A stretch of 29,913 nt of DNA from a virus (IMGVR_UViG_3300017782_004813:1-29913); one strand, 5' to 3'. Positions 22,280 to 29,054 are shown, counted from the stretch's first letter. Notes: a model not told the origin generated them from the letters alone. Numbers and translations: made by a program.

Positions 22280-24763
22280 ATGATGAGTCAACAACAAGAA
22301 TTATCACCAGCTTCACGACAAGTGATGAGCCGAGCGAAAGCTCTAGCGCGTCACTACATGCATGAGTTCATAACAACCGAACATGTGTTGCTCAGCATAC
22401 TGGAATGCGACAAGCCATGCAGAGGTATCGAGATAATACAGGATCTGGAAGTGGACATCAAGGAGTTCTCTAGTTTTGTGATGAGTAATCTGAGCAAATA
22501 CAAAGGTGATAAGAAACCAGAGCTGAAAGACATCGAACCATCAGCTAGAGTGTTGAAAGTGATAACATACGCAGGTGCAATTGCTGATGAGATGGAAGCG
22601 GACATGATTCTGGTGGATCATCTGTTGTTGAGCATCCTTGTGAGTGACGCAGGTTCAGGTAACAACTTGTTTAGATTGAAGAATATCGATGTCAACTTGT
22701 TGTATGAGATGATATACATTGAGATATTACCCAAGAAACGCAAACGTAAACAAAACAACACACCGGAAGAAGCTGACATCGCTGAGCGTGAATCACCTGC
22801 AGGCATGTACCTGTCCGGAGATCAACCAGAAGAAGAACCCACCATACTCGACAAAGTAGCAGTGAACATGACACATCGCGCATTGACTGGTGAGTTGGAT
22901 CCTGTGATTGGTAGAGACTTTGAAACTGAGAACGTGATTCAGATATTGTCACGTAGAACAAAGAACAATCCTGTGCTGATAGGCGAGCCAGGTGTCGGTA
23001 AAACAGCTGTTGTCGAATGTTTAGCACAACGAGTCGCACAAAATGATGTGCCAATGAAATTGAGAAACAAGCAAATATACTCTCTTGATGTGGCTCAACT
23101 CGTAGCAGGAACCATGTATCGCGGACAATTTGAAGAACGATTGAAAGAGGTGATCAATCATGTGCAATCACGTGACGATGTGATCATATTCATCGATGAG
23201 ATACACATGATTGTCGGTGCCGGGGCAGGAACCAGCACCATGGATGTGAGCAACATACTCAAACCAGCGTTGGCGCGTGGTGAGTTCAGTTGCATTGGTG
23301 CAACAACTCTGCAAGAATACAAAGAGAGCATCGAATCAGATGGAGCTCTTGACAGAAGATTTCAAACCGTGTATGTGGATGAACCAGATGACACTGAGAC
23401 AATGAACATTCTCAAGGGTATCAAACACAAATATGAACAGTATCACAATGTCAAGTACAACGCTCAAGTGTTGGACGAGATAATAAGATGTTGTTCACGT
23501 TACATGCATGACAAAAAATTTCCAGACAAAGCCATTGATGTGCTAGATGAACTAGGAGCACGCGTGAGTGTCAAACAATATCACTCGGACAGCAGCTTCA
23601 GAGACACCATCAAACATGTGCAAAGCGTGATTGGTCGCAAGGAACGTGCAGTGGAAACACAGCAATTTGACCTGGCGTTGTCACATAGAGAAACAGAACA
23701 TGAACTCATATCACAACTCGAGTACATGATTGACGAGAGAAACAGACTGGAACAACAACACATGAAACCCTCGAGAATCACTTGTGACCAGGTACGTGAG
23801 TTGGTATCCGATAAAACCGGCATCCCTGTTATTAGCATAGGAGACGATGAAGCAACACGTGTTAGCAGCTTGGAGAGACGGGTGAACAAACTGGTGTTAG
23901 GTCAAGATTCCGGTGTGAACAAGATTTGCGGAGCCATCAAACGCAGCAGAGCCGGTGTGAGTGACCCGGACAAACCCATATGTTCGTTGTTGTTTCTTGG
24001 ACCAACCGGTGTGGGTAAAACACATCTGGCCAGAACACTTGCGGATGAGATGTTCGATGGTGACAATTTCAAACAATTCGACATGAGCGAGTACAGTGAG
24101 AGTCACAGCATCAGCAAATTGATCGGAAGTCCTCCTGGTTATGTGGGTTATGGAGAAGGTGGCAGACTCACGGAATTTGTGAGGCACAACCCATATTGCG
24201 TGTTGTTGTTTGACGAGATAGAAAAAGCTCATTCAGACGTGTTACAAGTGTTTCTGCAATTGTTAGAGTATGGTCACGTGACAGACAGTGACGGTATAGA
24301 AGTGAATTTCAAAAACACAATCGTGATCATGACCAGCAACATTGGTGCTCATCGATTCGGTAAAAAGCCCACCGTGGGATTTCAACAAACCTCAGTGGAA
24401 GATCCTGTGATCGAGGAGCTGAAAAAACAATACGCACCAGAATTTATCAACAGAATAGATGAACTGGTGGTGTTTGACAAACTGACCAAGCAACACATGT
24501 TACATGTGACCAAACACATGCTCAACACTTTGAAAACAAACATTCGTAAGAATGCGAAAAAACGTTTGATCATAACTAATCAAGTGTCAGAACTACTGGC
24601 CAGTCGATTGACCGACATGGATCTTGGTGCTCGACCCATGAGACGCATGATAACCGACATGATCGAAACACCATTAGCAGACAAGATAATAGACAATCAC
24701 GATCACAAACAATATACCATCGATGTGCGTGATGATCAAGTGATCATTCTACCAACCTCTTGA
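22280..24763 (+). CDS. Clp/Hsp100 AAA+ unfoldase, ClpC/ClpA-like
   Basis: 827 aa (826 from the second ATG at 22283). Seen: an N-terminal double Clp_N repeat (about 10-75 and 85-150). AAA module 1 has Walker A GEPGVGKT (235-242) and Walker [10 protein letters not shown] (301-309). A short charged middle coil (about 440-495) is ClpC/UvrB-like rather than the long ClpB arm. AAA module 2 has GPTGVGKT (about 574-581) and [10 protein letters not shown] near 641. A KKPTVGFQ loop (about 695-702) corresponds to the ClpP-docking (I/V)G(F/L) loop of ClpC/ClpA. It therefore looks able to feed proteins to host ClpP. No adaptor or ClpP gene is nearby. It could degrade host regulators or act as a chaperone in assembly. 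Confidence 0.92.
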   Translation: MMSQQQELSPASRQVMSRAKALARHYMHEFITTEHVLLSILECDKPCRGIEIIQDLEVDIKEFSSFVMSNLSKYKGDKKPELKDIEPSARVLKVITYAGAIADEMEADMILVDHLLLSILVSDAGSGNNLFRLKNIDVNLLYEMIYIEILPKKRKRKQNNTPEEADIAERESPAGMYLSGDQPEEEPTILDKVAVNMTHRALTGELDPVIGRDFETENVIQILSRRTKNNPVLIGEPGVGKTAVVECLAQRVAQNDVPMKLRNKQIYSLDVAQLVAGTMYRGQFEERLKEVINHVQSRDDVIIFIDEIHMIVGAGAGTSTMDVSNILKPALARGEFSCIGATTLQEYKESIESDGALDRRFQTVYVDEPDDTETMNILKGIKHKYEQYHNVKYNAQVLDEIIRCCSRYMHDKKFPDKAIDVLDELGARVSVKQYHSDSSFRDTIKHVQSVIGRKERAVETQQFDLALSHRETEHELISQLEYMIDERNRLEQQHMKPSRITCDQVRELVSDKTGIPVISIGDDEATRVSSLERRVNKLVLGQDSGVNKICGAIKRSRAGVSDPDKPICSLLFLGPTGVGKTHLARTLADEMFDGDNFKQFDMSEYSESHSISKLIGSPPGYVGYGEGGRLTEFVRHNPYCVLLFDEIEKAHSDVLQVFLQLLEYGHVTDSDGIEVNFKNTIVIMTSNIGAHRFGKKPTVGFQQTSVEDPVIEELKKQYAPEFINRIDELVVFDKLTKQHMLHVTKHMLNTLKTNIRKNAKKRLIITNQVSELLASRLTDMDLGARPMRRMITDMIETPLADKIIDNHDHKQYTIDVRDDQVIILPTS

Positions 24764-25031
24764 TCTCCTGAGCACATTCCCACGACACCAGGCTCACCAG
24801 CCGGTCCAGACCATCCAGTGTCAACGTGTCATGATTCACACCTGATTGGTAAAACTCTTTGATTGTCAAGTACAGTCGTTGCTCTTTGTAACAATCCACC
24901 ATGTGTTCCATGTCTGTTGTTTGAGAATTGATCATCACTTGTTCATAACACACTGGACAGTGCATCTGCTCTTGTTGCATGTTGTGTAAATATTGATCAA
25001 CATAATCTTTGAACGTCAAAGTGAATTGCAT
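24744..25031 (-). CDS. Small zinc-finger-like protein
   Basis: 95 aa on the opposite strand, overlapping the last 20 bp of the Clp gene tail to tail. Seen: an N-terminal QFTLTFKDYVDQYL helix, then CPVC (25-28) and later HMVDC (43-47). This gives a C-x2-C-x(14-16)-H-x3-C pattern able to bind one zinc ion. The C-terminal half is helical and acidic. No family recognised. It has its own late-like box (TATAAGTA, 8 nt before the ATG), shared palindromically with the divergent gene at 25047. Possible roles are a DNA-binding regulator or an adaptor. Confidence 0.6.
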   Translation of the reverse strand: MQFTLTFKDYVDQYLHNMQQEQMHCPVCYEQVMINSQTTDMEHMVDCYKEQRLYLTIKEFYQSGVNHDTLTLDGLDRLVSLVSWECAQEIKRLVE

Positions 25032-25034
25032 CGC

Positions 25035-25047
25035 CTAAGTACTTATA
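25035..25047. promoter_or_regulatory. Shared palindromic late-like promoter between divergent genes
   Basis: The palindrome TAAGTACTTA (25036-25045) gives CTAAGTA on the + strand, 5 nt before the ATG at 25047. On the - strand it gives TATAAGTA, 8 nt before the ATG at 25031. Both are one-base variants of the T4 late box (G for A), so one element may serve both genes. Confidence 0.45.
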
Positions 25048-25481
25048 TGGGACCCATACTAAACACAATAATAGGTGCCGGGATCAAGATCGGCGTGAAC
25101 TGGATAAATGCTTGGATCGAGCAAAAAAGAATGGATCAGATGATGCTCGCGGCACGTGATGACAAGATGATGGACGCGTTGCTTGCCAATCAACAAGCAC
25201 AAGCCAAAGACCCGTTCGTGAAGGCCACAAGACGTGTGTTGTTCATGAGCATCACGTTCACGTTGTGTTTTCTGATGATCTATTACGCGCTCAACCCGGG
25301 GATCACATATGACGTGATCGTGCCCAAGGGTGACAACGCCAGATGGGGTCTGTTCACCTGGGTGTTCGGTGGCAAGGATTGGGAGCTGGTTCAGATGACC
25401 GGCGGATTGTTGCTCACCAGTTTTTTCGATCTATGTTTCATGGTCGTTGGATTTTACGCCGTGCCTAGCAAAAGAAGATGA
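25047..25481 (+). CDS. Membrane protein, candidate holin
   Basis: 144 aa from the ATG at 25047; the longer frame from 24993 would read back through the divergent gene and its promoter. Seen: an amphipathic/hydrophobic N-terminal segment (3-24), a Met/Ala-rich helix (28-52), and transmembrane segments at about 64-82 and 117-138. The tail ends in SKRR. Two or three membrane passes, small size and overlap (ATGA) with a lipoprotein gene are consistent with a holin in a lysis pair. I do not recognise a specific holin family, and a virion membrane-contacting protein is also possible. GC content is higher than in the glycan genes. Confidence 0.6.
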   Translation: MGPILNTIIGAGIKIGVNWINAWIEQKRMDQMMLAARDDKMMDALLANQQAQAKDPFVKATRRVLFMSITFTLCFLMIYYALNPGITYDVIVPKGDNARWGLFTWVFGGKDWELVQMTGGLLLTSFFDLCFMVVGFYAVPSKRR

Positions 25482-26107
25482 CAACCAAACGAGTCAAACA
25501 GATATGCTGGAGTTGTGCGTTTTTCGTCACACTGGGAGTGTTTGTGTTGTGGTTGCTCACGAGTTGCATCAACACCGACATGAAAGACATGAAAAACATA
25601 CCACCTGTGGAATACACCACACCCGAGCCACACAAACACAATTTGACCAGAAGTGACATAGGTTATCACTTTTCCAAACAACGTGGCAAGAACAGTGTGA
25701 GAATACTGGTGCCTGAAGACGTACAAGTGCTCATGTTGGACTCAAACTTCAAAGAGGTTGATTATTTCTGGTATCGAAAGTTCAACAACTGGTTCGCCAA
25801 ATTGAAACACGACAACGGCATCATGCCCTCCAACAATCAGAACATGGATTGTGACAATTTTGCCATGTTGTACAAATCGTTGGCCGGTGTGGCAAGCTAC
25901 AAGGCTGGTGTGGATCATGAACCAGCGGTTGCCGTGATGCTAGTGTATCAACAACATGAGTTCGGTGGTGTGTCTGGTGGATCATTGCACATGGTGAATC
26001 TGGTGTTCACCAGTCAAGGATGGTACGTGTTCGAACCACAGTCTGGTGAGGCTTGCTTGTTGGAGCACTATCCCAATCAAGAGTACGTGCGATTGTTAAT
26101 TTTCTGA
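25478..26107 (+). CDS. Lipoprotein with transglutaminase/papain-like Cys-His signature
   Basis: 209 aa. Seen: basic n-region, hydrophobic helix (about 11-27) and lipobox LLTSC (26-30), predicting lipidation at Cys30 and export. The mature part contains MDCDNFAMLY (123-132), SLHMVNLVF (169-177) and GWYVFEPQSG (181-190). Together they form a Cys125-His171-Glu186 order like the catalytic triad of transglutaminase-like cysteine peptidases, whose typical core is D-C-x-D/N-F-A, H-x-V, and Y-V-x-(E/D). If active it could cut or crosslink periplasmic or cell-wall peptides. Coupling to the upstream membrane protein suggests lysis or superinfection exclusion. Activity is not established. Confidence 0.6.
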   Translation: MTTKRVKQICWSCAFFVTLGVFVLWLLTSCINTDMKDMKNIPPVEYTTPEPHKHNLTRSDIGYHFSKQRGKNSVRILVPEDVQVLMLDSNFKEVDYFWYRKFNNWFAKLKHDNGIMPSNNQNMDCDNFAMLYKSLAGVASYKAGVDHEPAVAVMLVYQQHEFGGVSGGSLHMVNLVFTSQGWYVFEPQSGEACLLEHYPNQEYVRLLIF

Positions 26108-26155
26108 TCAACAAAAGATCACGATCAACAACACCAACAACAAACGTGACATGTG

Positions 26156-26704
26156 TTACTTCTCTTTGGTGGCTCCAAACACCACCACAAGCTTGGCGAT
26201 CACCGCTTCCCCGTCTCCTAGATCCACCGGTGGTTTGACCGGCATGGTGATGTTGTTAGCGTCATCAAACACGTCATCATCACCGTACCCGTAATCTCCA
26301 TAGATGTCATCACCAGTGGCATCCGCGTCAATCACCAGATCGTCTGACACCTCAGGTTCAGGTGGTGGTGTCCAGTCATCGGCTTCCACCTTGTAAATGT
26401 CGCTGAAGATCACGTACAGCAATTGTTTGGTGGCTTGTTGTGATTTGGTACGTGCCACAAAATCGATTATGTCCGCTTTGGTGAACTTGCCATGCAACGT
26501 GCCCACCGGATTCTTGATGCTCGAGTAACACTTGTGAGGTATGTACTCGTTTGCCAATGTGGCACAGTCACGAATCACATAATAAGCGGATTTCTTGCGT
26601 ATGTCCACTCCGGTGTCCGGTTTGACCATGGCCACGCTGCTGGGTTTCAACAGGTTGCGTTCAGGTATCTTGCTGGTCTCTAGTATCTTCTTCTCGAAAT
26701 TCAT
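26156..26704 (-). CDS. Unknown protein with very acidic central region
   Basis: 182 aa. Not recognised. Seen: a basic N-terminal third with a potential helix (1-30) and a mixed central part with N-P-V-G-T-L-H-G-K-F near 66-75. A strongly acidic, Gly/Tyr/Asp-rich linker (about 110-150) follows, then a short hydrophobic strand and a basic end. The acidic linker resembles disordered segments of DNA-mimic or structural phage proteins. It starts 6 nt after a CTAAATA late-type box and ends 48 bp from the convergent lipoprotein gene, suggesting late expression. Confidence 0.55.
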   Translation of the reverse strand: MNFEKKILETSKIPERNLLKPSSVAMVKPDTGVDIRKKSAYYVIRDCATLANEYIPHKCYSSIKNPVGTLHGKFTKADIIDFVARTKSQQATKQLLYVIFSDIYKVEADDWTPPPEPEVSDDLVIDADATGDDIYGDYGYGDDDVFDDANNITMPVKPPVDLGDGEAVIAKLVVVFGATKEK

Positions 26705-26709
26705 CGTGA

Positions 26710-26976
26710 TTATTTAGTCTTGGTGCTCTTGGAGGCACGTCTGGTGGTGGTTTTCTTGCTGGTGTCACACGTGCATCGTTCCACCAGCTCCACGAGCTGT
26801 TGCAACACTTGATCCTGTTGATCCAGCCGCTCCACAACAGCCGACAAAGCGCCGGATCGCTCCTGCAACCTGAGCATCATCTGCTGATTCTGGTCCTGTA
26901 GCTCATCACGTTCGCGTTTAAGTCGGTCAATTTCTGAGTACATAGCATTGACTTTTCTGATCTCCCAATCTTTCAT
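26710..26976 (-). CDS. Short coiled-coil protein
   Basis: 88 aa from the ATG at 26976; an in-frame TTG two codons earlier lies too close to the promoter box. Seen: heptad-like charged and hydrophobic repeats from about residue 5 to 63 (I-D-R-L, L-Q-E-R, V-E-R-L, V-L-Q-Q-L-V-E-L). A C-T-C pair and a basic Thr/Ser/Lys-rich tail (70-88) follow. It is probably an oligomeric helical bundle with a tail able to contact nucleic acid. No family assigned. It directly follows an exact T4 late box. Confidence 0.55.
   Translation of the reverse strand: MKDWEIRKVNAMYSEIDRLKRERDELQDQNQQMMLRLQERSGALSAVVERLDQQDQVLQQLVELVERCTCDTSKKTTTRRASKSTKTK
26711..26717 (-). promoter_or_regulatory. Late promoter-like motif CTAAATA
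   Basis: CTAAATA on the - strand ends 6 nt before the ATG at 26704 and overlaps the stop codon region of the upstream gene. This variant is one base from ATAAATA, and the spacing again implies a leaderless late mRNA. Confidence 0.5.
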
Positions 26977-26983
26977 ATACAAT

Positions 26984-26991
26984 TATTTATA
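26984..26991 (-). promoter_or_regulatory. Exact T4 late promoter consensus
   Basis: TATAAATA on the - strand ends 7 nt before the ATG at 26976. It sits directly downstream of a terminator-like hairpin pair, as expected for the start of a new late transcription unit. Confidence 0.6.
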
Positions 26992-27012
26992 CCAAGTAGC
27001 GCCGAAGGCGCT

Positions 27013-27035
27013 AAAAAAATTTGAGCCGCAGGCTC
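27013..27035 (-). terminator. Rho-independent terminator for the gene at 27087-27572
   Basis: On the - strand the stem GAGCC-TGC-GGCTC (27035-27023) is followed by AAA and then seven T residues (27019-27013). It lies 51 bp after the stop of the upstream gene. A second hairpin, TAGCGCC-TTC-GGCGCTA (27013-26997), follows the T run and may reinforce the boundary before the late box. Confidence 0.65.
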
Positions 27036-27086
27036 CCGCCTCCGCCGTTGCCGTGCAGAACCGTTGAGAGCCGTGTGCAAACCGTG

Positions 27087-27572
27087 TCACCGATCAGGCC
27101 ATTGGCCAGAGTCTAGCCAGTGGTCAGCATCCGGATCACGTTGCACGCCCAGAAAATCCTGTTCCACATCAAGCCAGTCATCTGTGGCTGATGCGCTCAC
27201 CGGTGGTGTTTGCGAGTCACTCACAGGTGGTGAATCAGGTGTGGTTTCACGTCGTCTGCTGATCAACCAACATGTCACGAACGTCACGATCATCACCAGC
27301 ATCACTGCCGTGAATGCCCAGGTGGCACGAGTGACTGGTGTGTGTATCATGGTGAGCTCCTGAGAGTCTAGATGTCCGTCCTGATTCTGGTCTATCTGAT
27401 CTATAGAGATTGGGGAGCGTGTGGGTGTGTTGACAGGTGTGGGATTTTTTTGCTGCTGCGCAGGGCCAGTATGATTCCGTGCACAACTGCAACACATGCA
27501 AACACACATGATCAGACCCAGTACCAAAGTCCAATGCTTGGCCCGTGTCATGTTGTGTGATGTTTGGTTCAT
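27087..27572 (-). CDS. Lipoprotein/membrane protein with an EF-hand loop
   Basis: 161 aa from the ATG at 27572; earlier in-frame starts read through the promoter. Seen: N-terminal hydrophobic, Cys-rich segment (about 14-29) ending at Cys30 like a lipoprotein signal. A Pro/Thr-rich linker comes next. A 12-residue loop DQNQDGHLDSQE (61-72) has the canonical EF-hand residues Asp1, Asn3, Asp5, Gly6, Asp9 and Glu12. A transmembrane helix (about 85-104) precedes a basic stop-transfer R-R-R and an acidic Pro/Ser-rich tail. Topology: both ends may be membrane-linked with the calcium loop between. Function is unknown; a surface or periplasmic calcium-sensing or exclusion protein is possible. Confidence 0.55.
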   Translation of the reverse strand: MNQTSHNMTRAKHWTLVLGLIMCVCMCCSCARNHTGPAQQQKNPTPVNTPTRSPISIDQIDQNQDGHLDSQELTMIHTPVTRATWAFTAVMLVMIVTFVTCWLISRRRETTPDSPPVSDSQTPPVSASATDDWLDVEQDFLGVQRDPDADHWLDSGQWPDR

Positions 27573-27580
27573 GTTGATGT

Positions 27581-27608
27581 TATTTACTCGAGTGTCACTC
27601 GATGTCAA
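27581..27608 (-). promoter_or_regulatory. Promoter with palindromic operator-like spacer
   Basis: On the - strand, TTGACA (27608-27603) and TAAATA (27586-27581) are spaced 16 bp, 8 nt before the ATG at 27572. The spacer contains a perfect palindrome with 7-bp arms, TCGAGTG-A-CACTCGA (27602-27588). GTAAATA also resembles the late box. A dimeric regulator could bind between the two promoter elements. Confidence 0.55.
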
Positions 27609-27958
27609 CCGCATGTGGTCCACATGTGCAACACTCGGGAGATTGTGTAACTCAACACACACCACCAGCACAGTTCCAACATGGCCAACGCTTGTTCAAT
27701 AATTTTGTTCCACATGTGTTTATATAGTCTGAACACACCCCATATTGGCAAACGGCACGGGATTTTGCGAAAAAATTTGGAGCATGGGTTCTCCCGTTAA
27801 CGTGTGTTTCACACTCCATATATCGTTTCTCGCACGCCTGGGTTCTAGATCCCCCGGGGGTGCTGAGACCACCACTCCGTCTCTGAGACCACCACACATG
27901 AAGAGACAGGGGCGGTGAAAAACACACCCCTGTCTCGGATCAGTTATGGAATGGAAAG
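27609..27958. other. Gene-free, palindrome-rich stretch
   Basis: No convincing gene. Overlapping open frames on the - strand exist but lack start context and recognisable protein character. Structures seen: GTGTG-TTT-CACAC (27802-27814), CCCCCGGGGG (27851-27860), and a 13-bp direct repeat CTGAGACCACCAC at 27863 and 27883. There is also GTCTCTGAGAC (27879-27889) and a large hairpin with 10-bp arms GAGACAGGGG / CCCCTGTCTC (27903-27936) around a 14-nt loop. This could encode a structured RNA or be a replication or packaging site. Confidence 0.45.
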
Positions 27959-28315
27959 TTATTCGGCGTCTGGAAAGCAAACAACTCCTGATTCAGCCTC
28001 TGCCAGCTCGCCTCGCAGATTGCTCAGTTGTACTGACAGCTTTTGAACGCGTTGAGTCAAGTATGCCACTCTACGTGCATCACGACCAGGAGCAGCCTCT
28101 CTACTAACATATGTGGTTCTGAATGTGTCGATGTTGCCGTTGTATTTACGATTGATAAGATTGAACAGATACTTGTGATAGAAGCTTTTGAGTTTGCCAG
28201 TCTTGACACATTGCACCTTGTAATTGTTCAGATCTATTTGTACATCTCGACCTGCGGCGTTTTCGAGAGTGTAGAATTGTTTTGCTCGGCGAGTTTTTTT
28301 CAATTGTTTTTCCAT
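27959..28315 (-). CDS. Unknown small basic protein
   Basis: 118 aa. Not recognised. Seen: a strongly basic N-terminus (K-K-T-R-R-A-K) and a beta-type segment DVQIDLNNYKVQCVKTGK (24-41). An aromatic-basic helix, FYHKYLFNLINRKY (about 45-58), and a helical C-terminal third with leucine heptads (V-Q-K-L-S-V-Q-L) follow. It looks like a small nucleic-acid- or protein-binding factor of the early region. It is preceded by an AGTTGCGC-type promoter with a ~36-nt leader, the one case in the set with an untranslated leader. A long stem-loop (27903-27936) lies 22 bp after the stop. Confidence 0.55.
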   Translation of the reverse strand: MEKQLKKTRRAKQFYTLENAAGRDVQIDLNNYKVQCVKTGKLKSFYHKYLFNLINRKYNGNIDTFRTTYVSREAAPGRDARRVAYLTQRVQKLSVQLSNLRGELAEAESGVVCFPDAE

Positions 28316-28357
28316 AACTTTGATTGTGTGTTTGTTGTTACTAATGATTAAAATGTT

Positions 28358-28386
28358 ATTGTATGCTCCTTTTGAGAAACGCGCAA
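28358..28386 (-). promoter_or_regulatory. AGTTGCGC-class promoter (with leader)
   Basis: On the - strand, TTGCGC (28386-28381), a 17-bp spacer and TACAAT (28363-28358). The -35 is preceded by AAG as in the other copies. The next ATG is 42 nt after the -10, unlike the leaderless copies. Confidence 0.6.
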
Positions 28387-28390
28387 CTTG

Positions 28391-28843
28391 TCAACTCATG
28401 AGAAGTTCACCGTGCTGCGGCATGCGGCGGATGGTGTATGGACTGTGTTGCGTGGCTCGATCCAATCCGCTCTCTAGATTCTGAACGAATCTGATGGCTG
28501 TTTGCATATCCTGCGCGTTGATGACAAGGGTTCCGTTGTTCAATATTTGATACATGTGTTGATTGTATGATGTTTTGTTTGAAAGCGCAACTAAGCAACC
28601 AGCGTCATTTTGAGTGTGGCAGCGTCTGTTCTGCTGCTGATCCACTCCAGCGCCAGGTTCCAGCTTGGTGTGCGGTGAATTGTGATGTTGTTTTTCTTGA
28701 TATGATACATGTGATTGATTGTGATTGTGATTGTGATTGATTGTTTCAGAACGTGCCACTTTGACACCCAGCATGAATCCCATGAGCAGCCACACCAGTT
28801 TCATGCCGATTCGGCACGTGAGTCGCAACATGCACCAGATCAT
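28391..28843 (-). CDS. Small membrane-anchored protein with His/Asn repeat linker
   Basis: 150 aa from the ATG at 28843, which overlaps the TGA of the upstream gene (ATGA); an in-frame ATG at 28903 would overlap it by 64 bp. Seen: an N-terminal hydrophobic anchor (about 1-31), then a repeated Asn-His linker (35-41) from a hexamer-repeat DNA tract. A polar Q/H/N-rich stretch leads to a helical C-terminal domain (about 97-150). The C-terminal domain has its own promoter and ATG at 28555, which could give a separate soluble 54-aa product. Function unknown; not recognised. Confidence 0.5.
   Translation of the reverse strand: MIWCMLRLTCRIGMKLVWLLMGFMLGVKVARSETINHNHNHNQSHVSYQEKQHHNSPHTKLEPGAGVDQQQNRRCHTQNDAGCLVALSNKTSYNQHMYQILNNGTLVINAQDMQTAIRFVQNLESGLDRATQHSPYTIRRMPQHGELLMS
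28562..28590 (-). promoter_or_regulatory. AGTTGCGC-class promoter inside a reading frame
   Basis: On the - strand, TTGCGC (28590-28585), a 17-bp spacer and TACAAT (28567-28562), with an in-frame ATG 6 nt later at 28555. The geometry is identical to the promoters of 29019 and 29223, so a leaderless short isoform (28391-28555, 54 aa) is predicted. Confidence 0.6.
28711..28744. repeat. GATTGT-type hexamer tandem repeat
   Basis: About 34 bp of imperfect tandem GATTGT/GATTGA units within the 150-aa membrane protein gene, encoding its Asn-His linker. It is prone to slippage in steps of 6 bp, which would lengthen or shorten the linker without frameshift. Confidence 0.6.
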
Positions 28844-29019
28844 CCGTGCTGCTGTTCGAAACGTTGCTGACGTTCCGGTGTGTCCGGCGGGCACATGCCG
28901 CAATCTTCAGCTTGTTCCTTCAGATCTAAAAATGCATCCATCATCTTGAGTCCGTACGTTCCCAGATTGTCATGCATGTGCGTTTCCAGTTGTTCCCATA
29001 TGTTGTTGTCTTGATCCAT
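28840..29019 (-). CDS. Small acidic protein with CxxC
   Basis: 59 aa. Not recognised. Seen: helical, Glu/Asp/Gln-rich sequence starting MDQDNNIWEQL, with an H-x-H-D pattern near 14-17. CGMCPP (40-45) could bind metal or form a disulfide, and the tail is Gln-rich. It overlaps the next gene by 4 bp. An AGTTGCGC-class promoter lies directly before it, with the -10 6 nt from the ATG. Small size, acidity and early-type promoter resemble T4-like early host-takeover proteins, but no target can be named. Confidence 0.6.
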   Translation of the reverse strand: MDQDNNIWEQLETHMHDNLGTYGLKMMDAFLDLKEQAEDCGMCPPDTPERQQRFEQQHG

Positions 29020-29025
29020 ATTATG

Positions 29026-29054
29026 ATAGTAGTGGTTTCCGGGCTGATGCGCAA
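29026..29054 (-). promoter_or_regulatory. AGTTGCGC-class promoter
   Basis: On the - strand, TTGCGC (29054-29049), a 17-bp spacer and TACTAT (29031-29026), with the ATG 6 nt later at 29019. The -35 begins right after the TAA of the upstream gene. Confidence 0.65.

Noticed and set aside
22221-22316. N-terminal extension of the DpdA-like protein
   Set aside because: The longer frame runs through the perfect promoter and into the Clp coding region. The family-like start is at 22220.
24993-25046. N-terminal extension of the candidate holin
   Set aside because: It would read through the divergent gene's start and the palindromic promoter. The ATG at 25047 gives a sensible membrane protein and late-box spacing.
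26997-27013. Hairpin TAGCGCC-GAA-GGCGCTA as an independent terminator
   Set aside because: The T run lies on its 5' side on the - strand and it is followed by A residues on the + strand, so neither direction has a U tract after the stem. The adjacent GAGCC hairpin is the better terminator.
27835-27876. tRNA-like T-arm (GGGTTCTAGATCCC) followed by ACCACCA
   Set aside because: The distance from the arm to the putative 3' end is too long and no 5' acceptor strand pairs upstream. No cloverleaf can be drawn on either strand.
27652-27980. Overlapping open frames on the - strand (up to 91 codons)
   Set aside because: They overlap each other in different frames, lack a promoter-ATG arrangement like the neighbours, and translate repeats and palindromes. 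I treat the stretch as non-coding.
28711-28744. CRISPR-like or iteron repeat
   Set aside because: The units are 6 bp in direct tandem without spacers and lie within a coding frame. It is a simple microsatellite.
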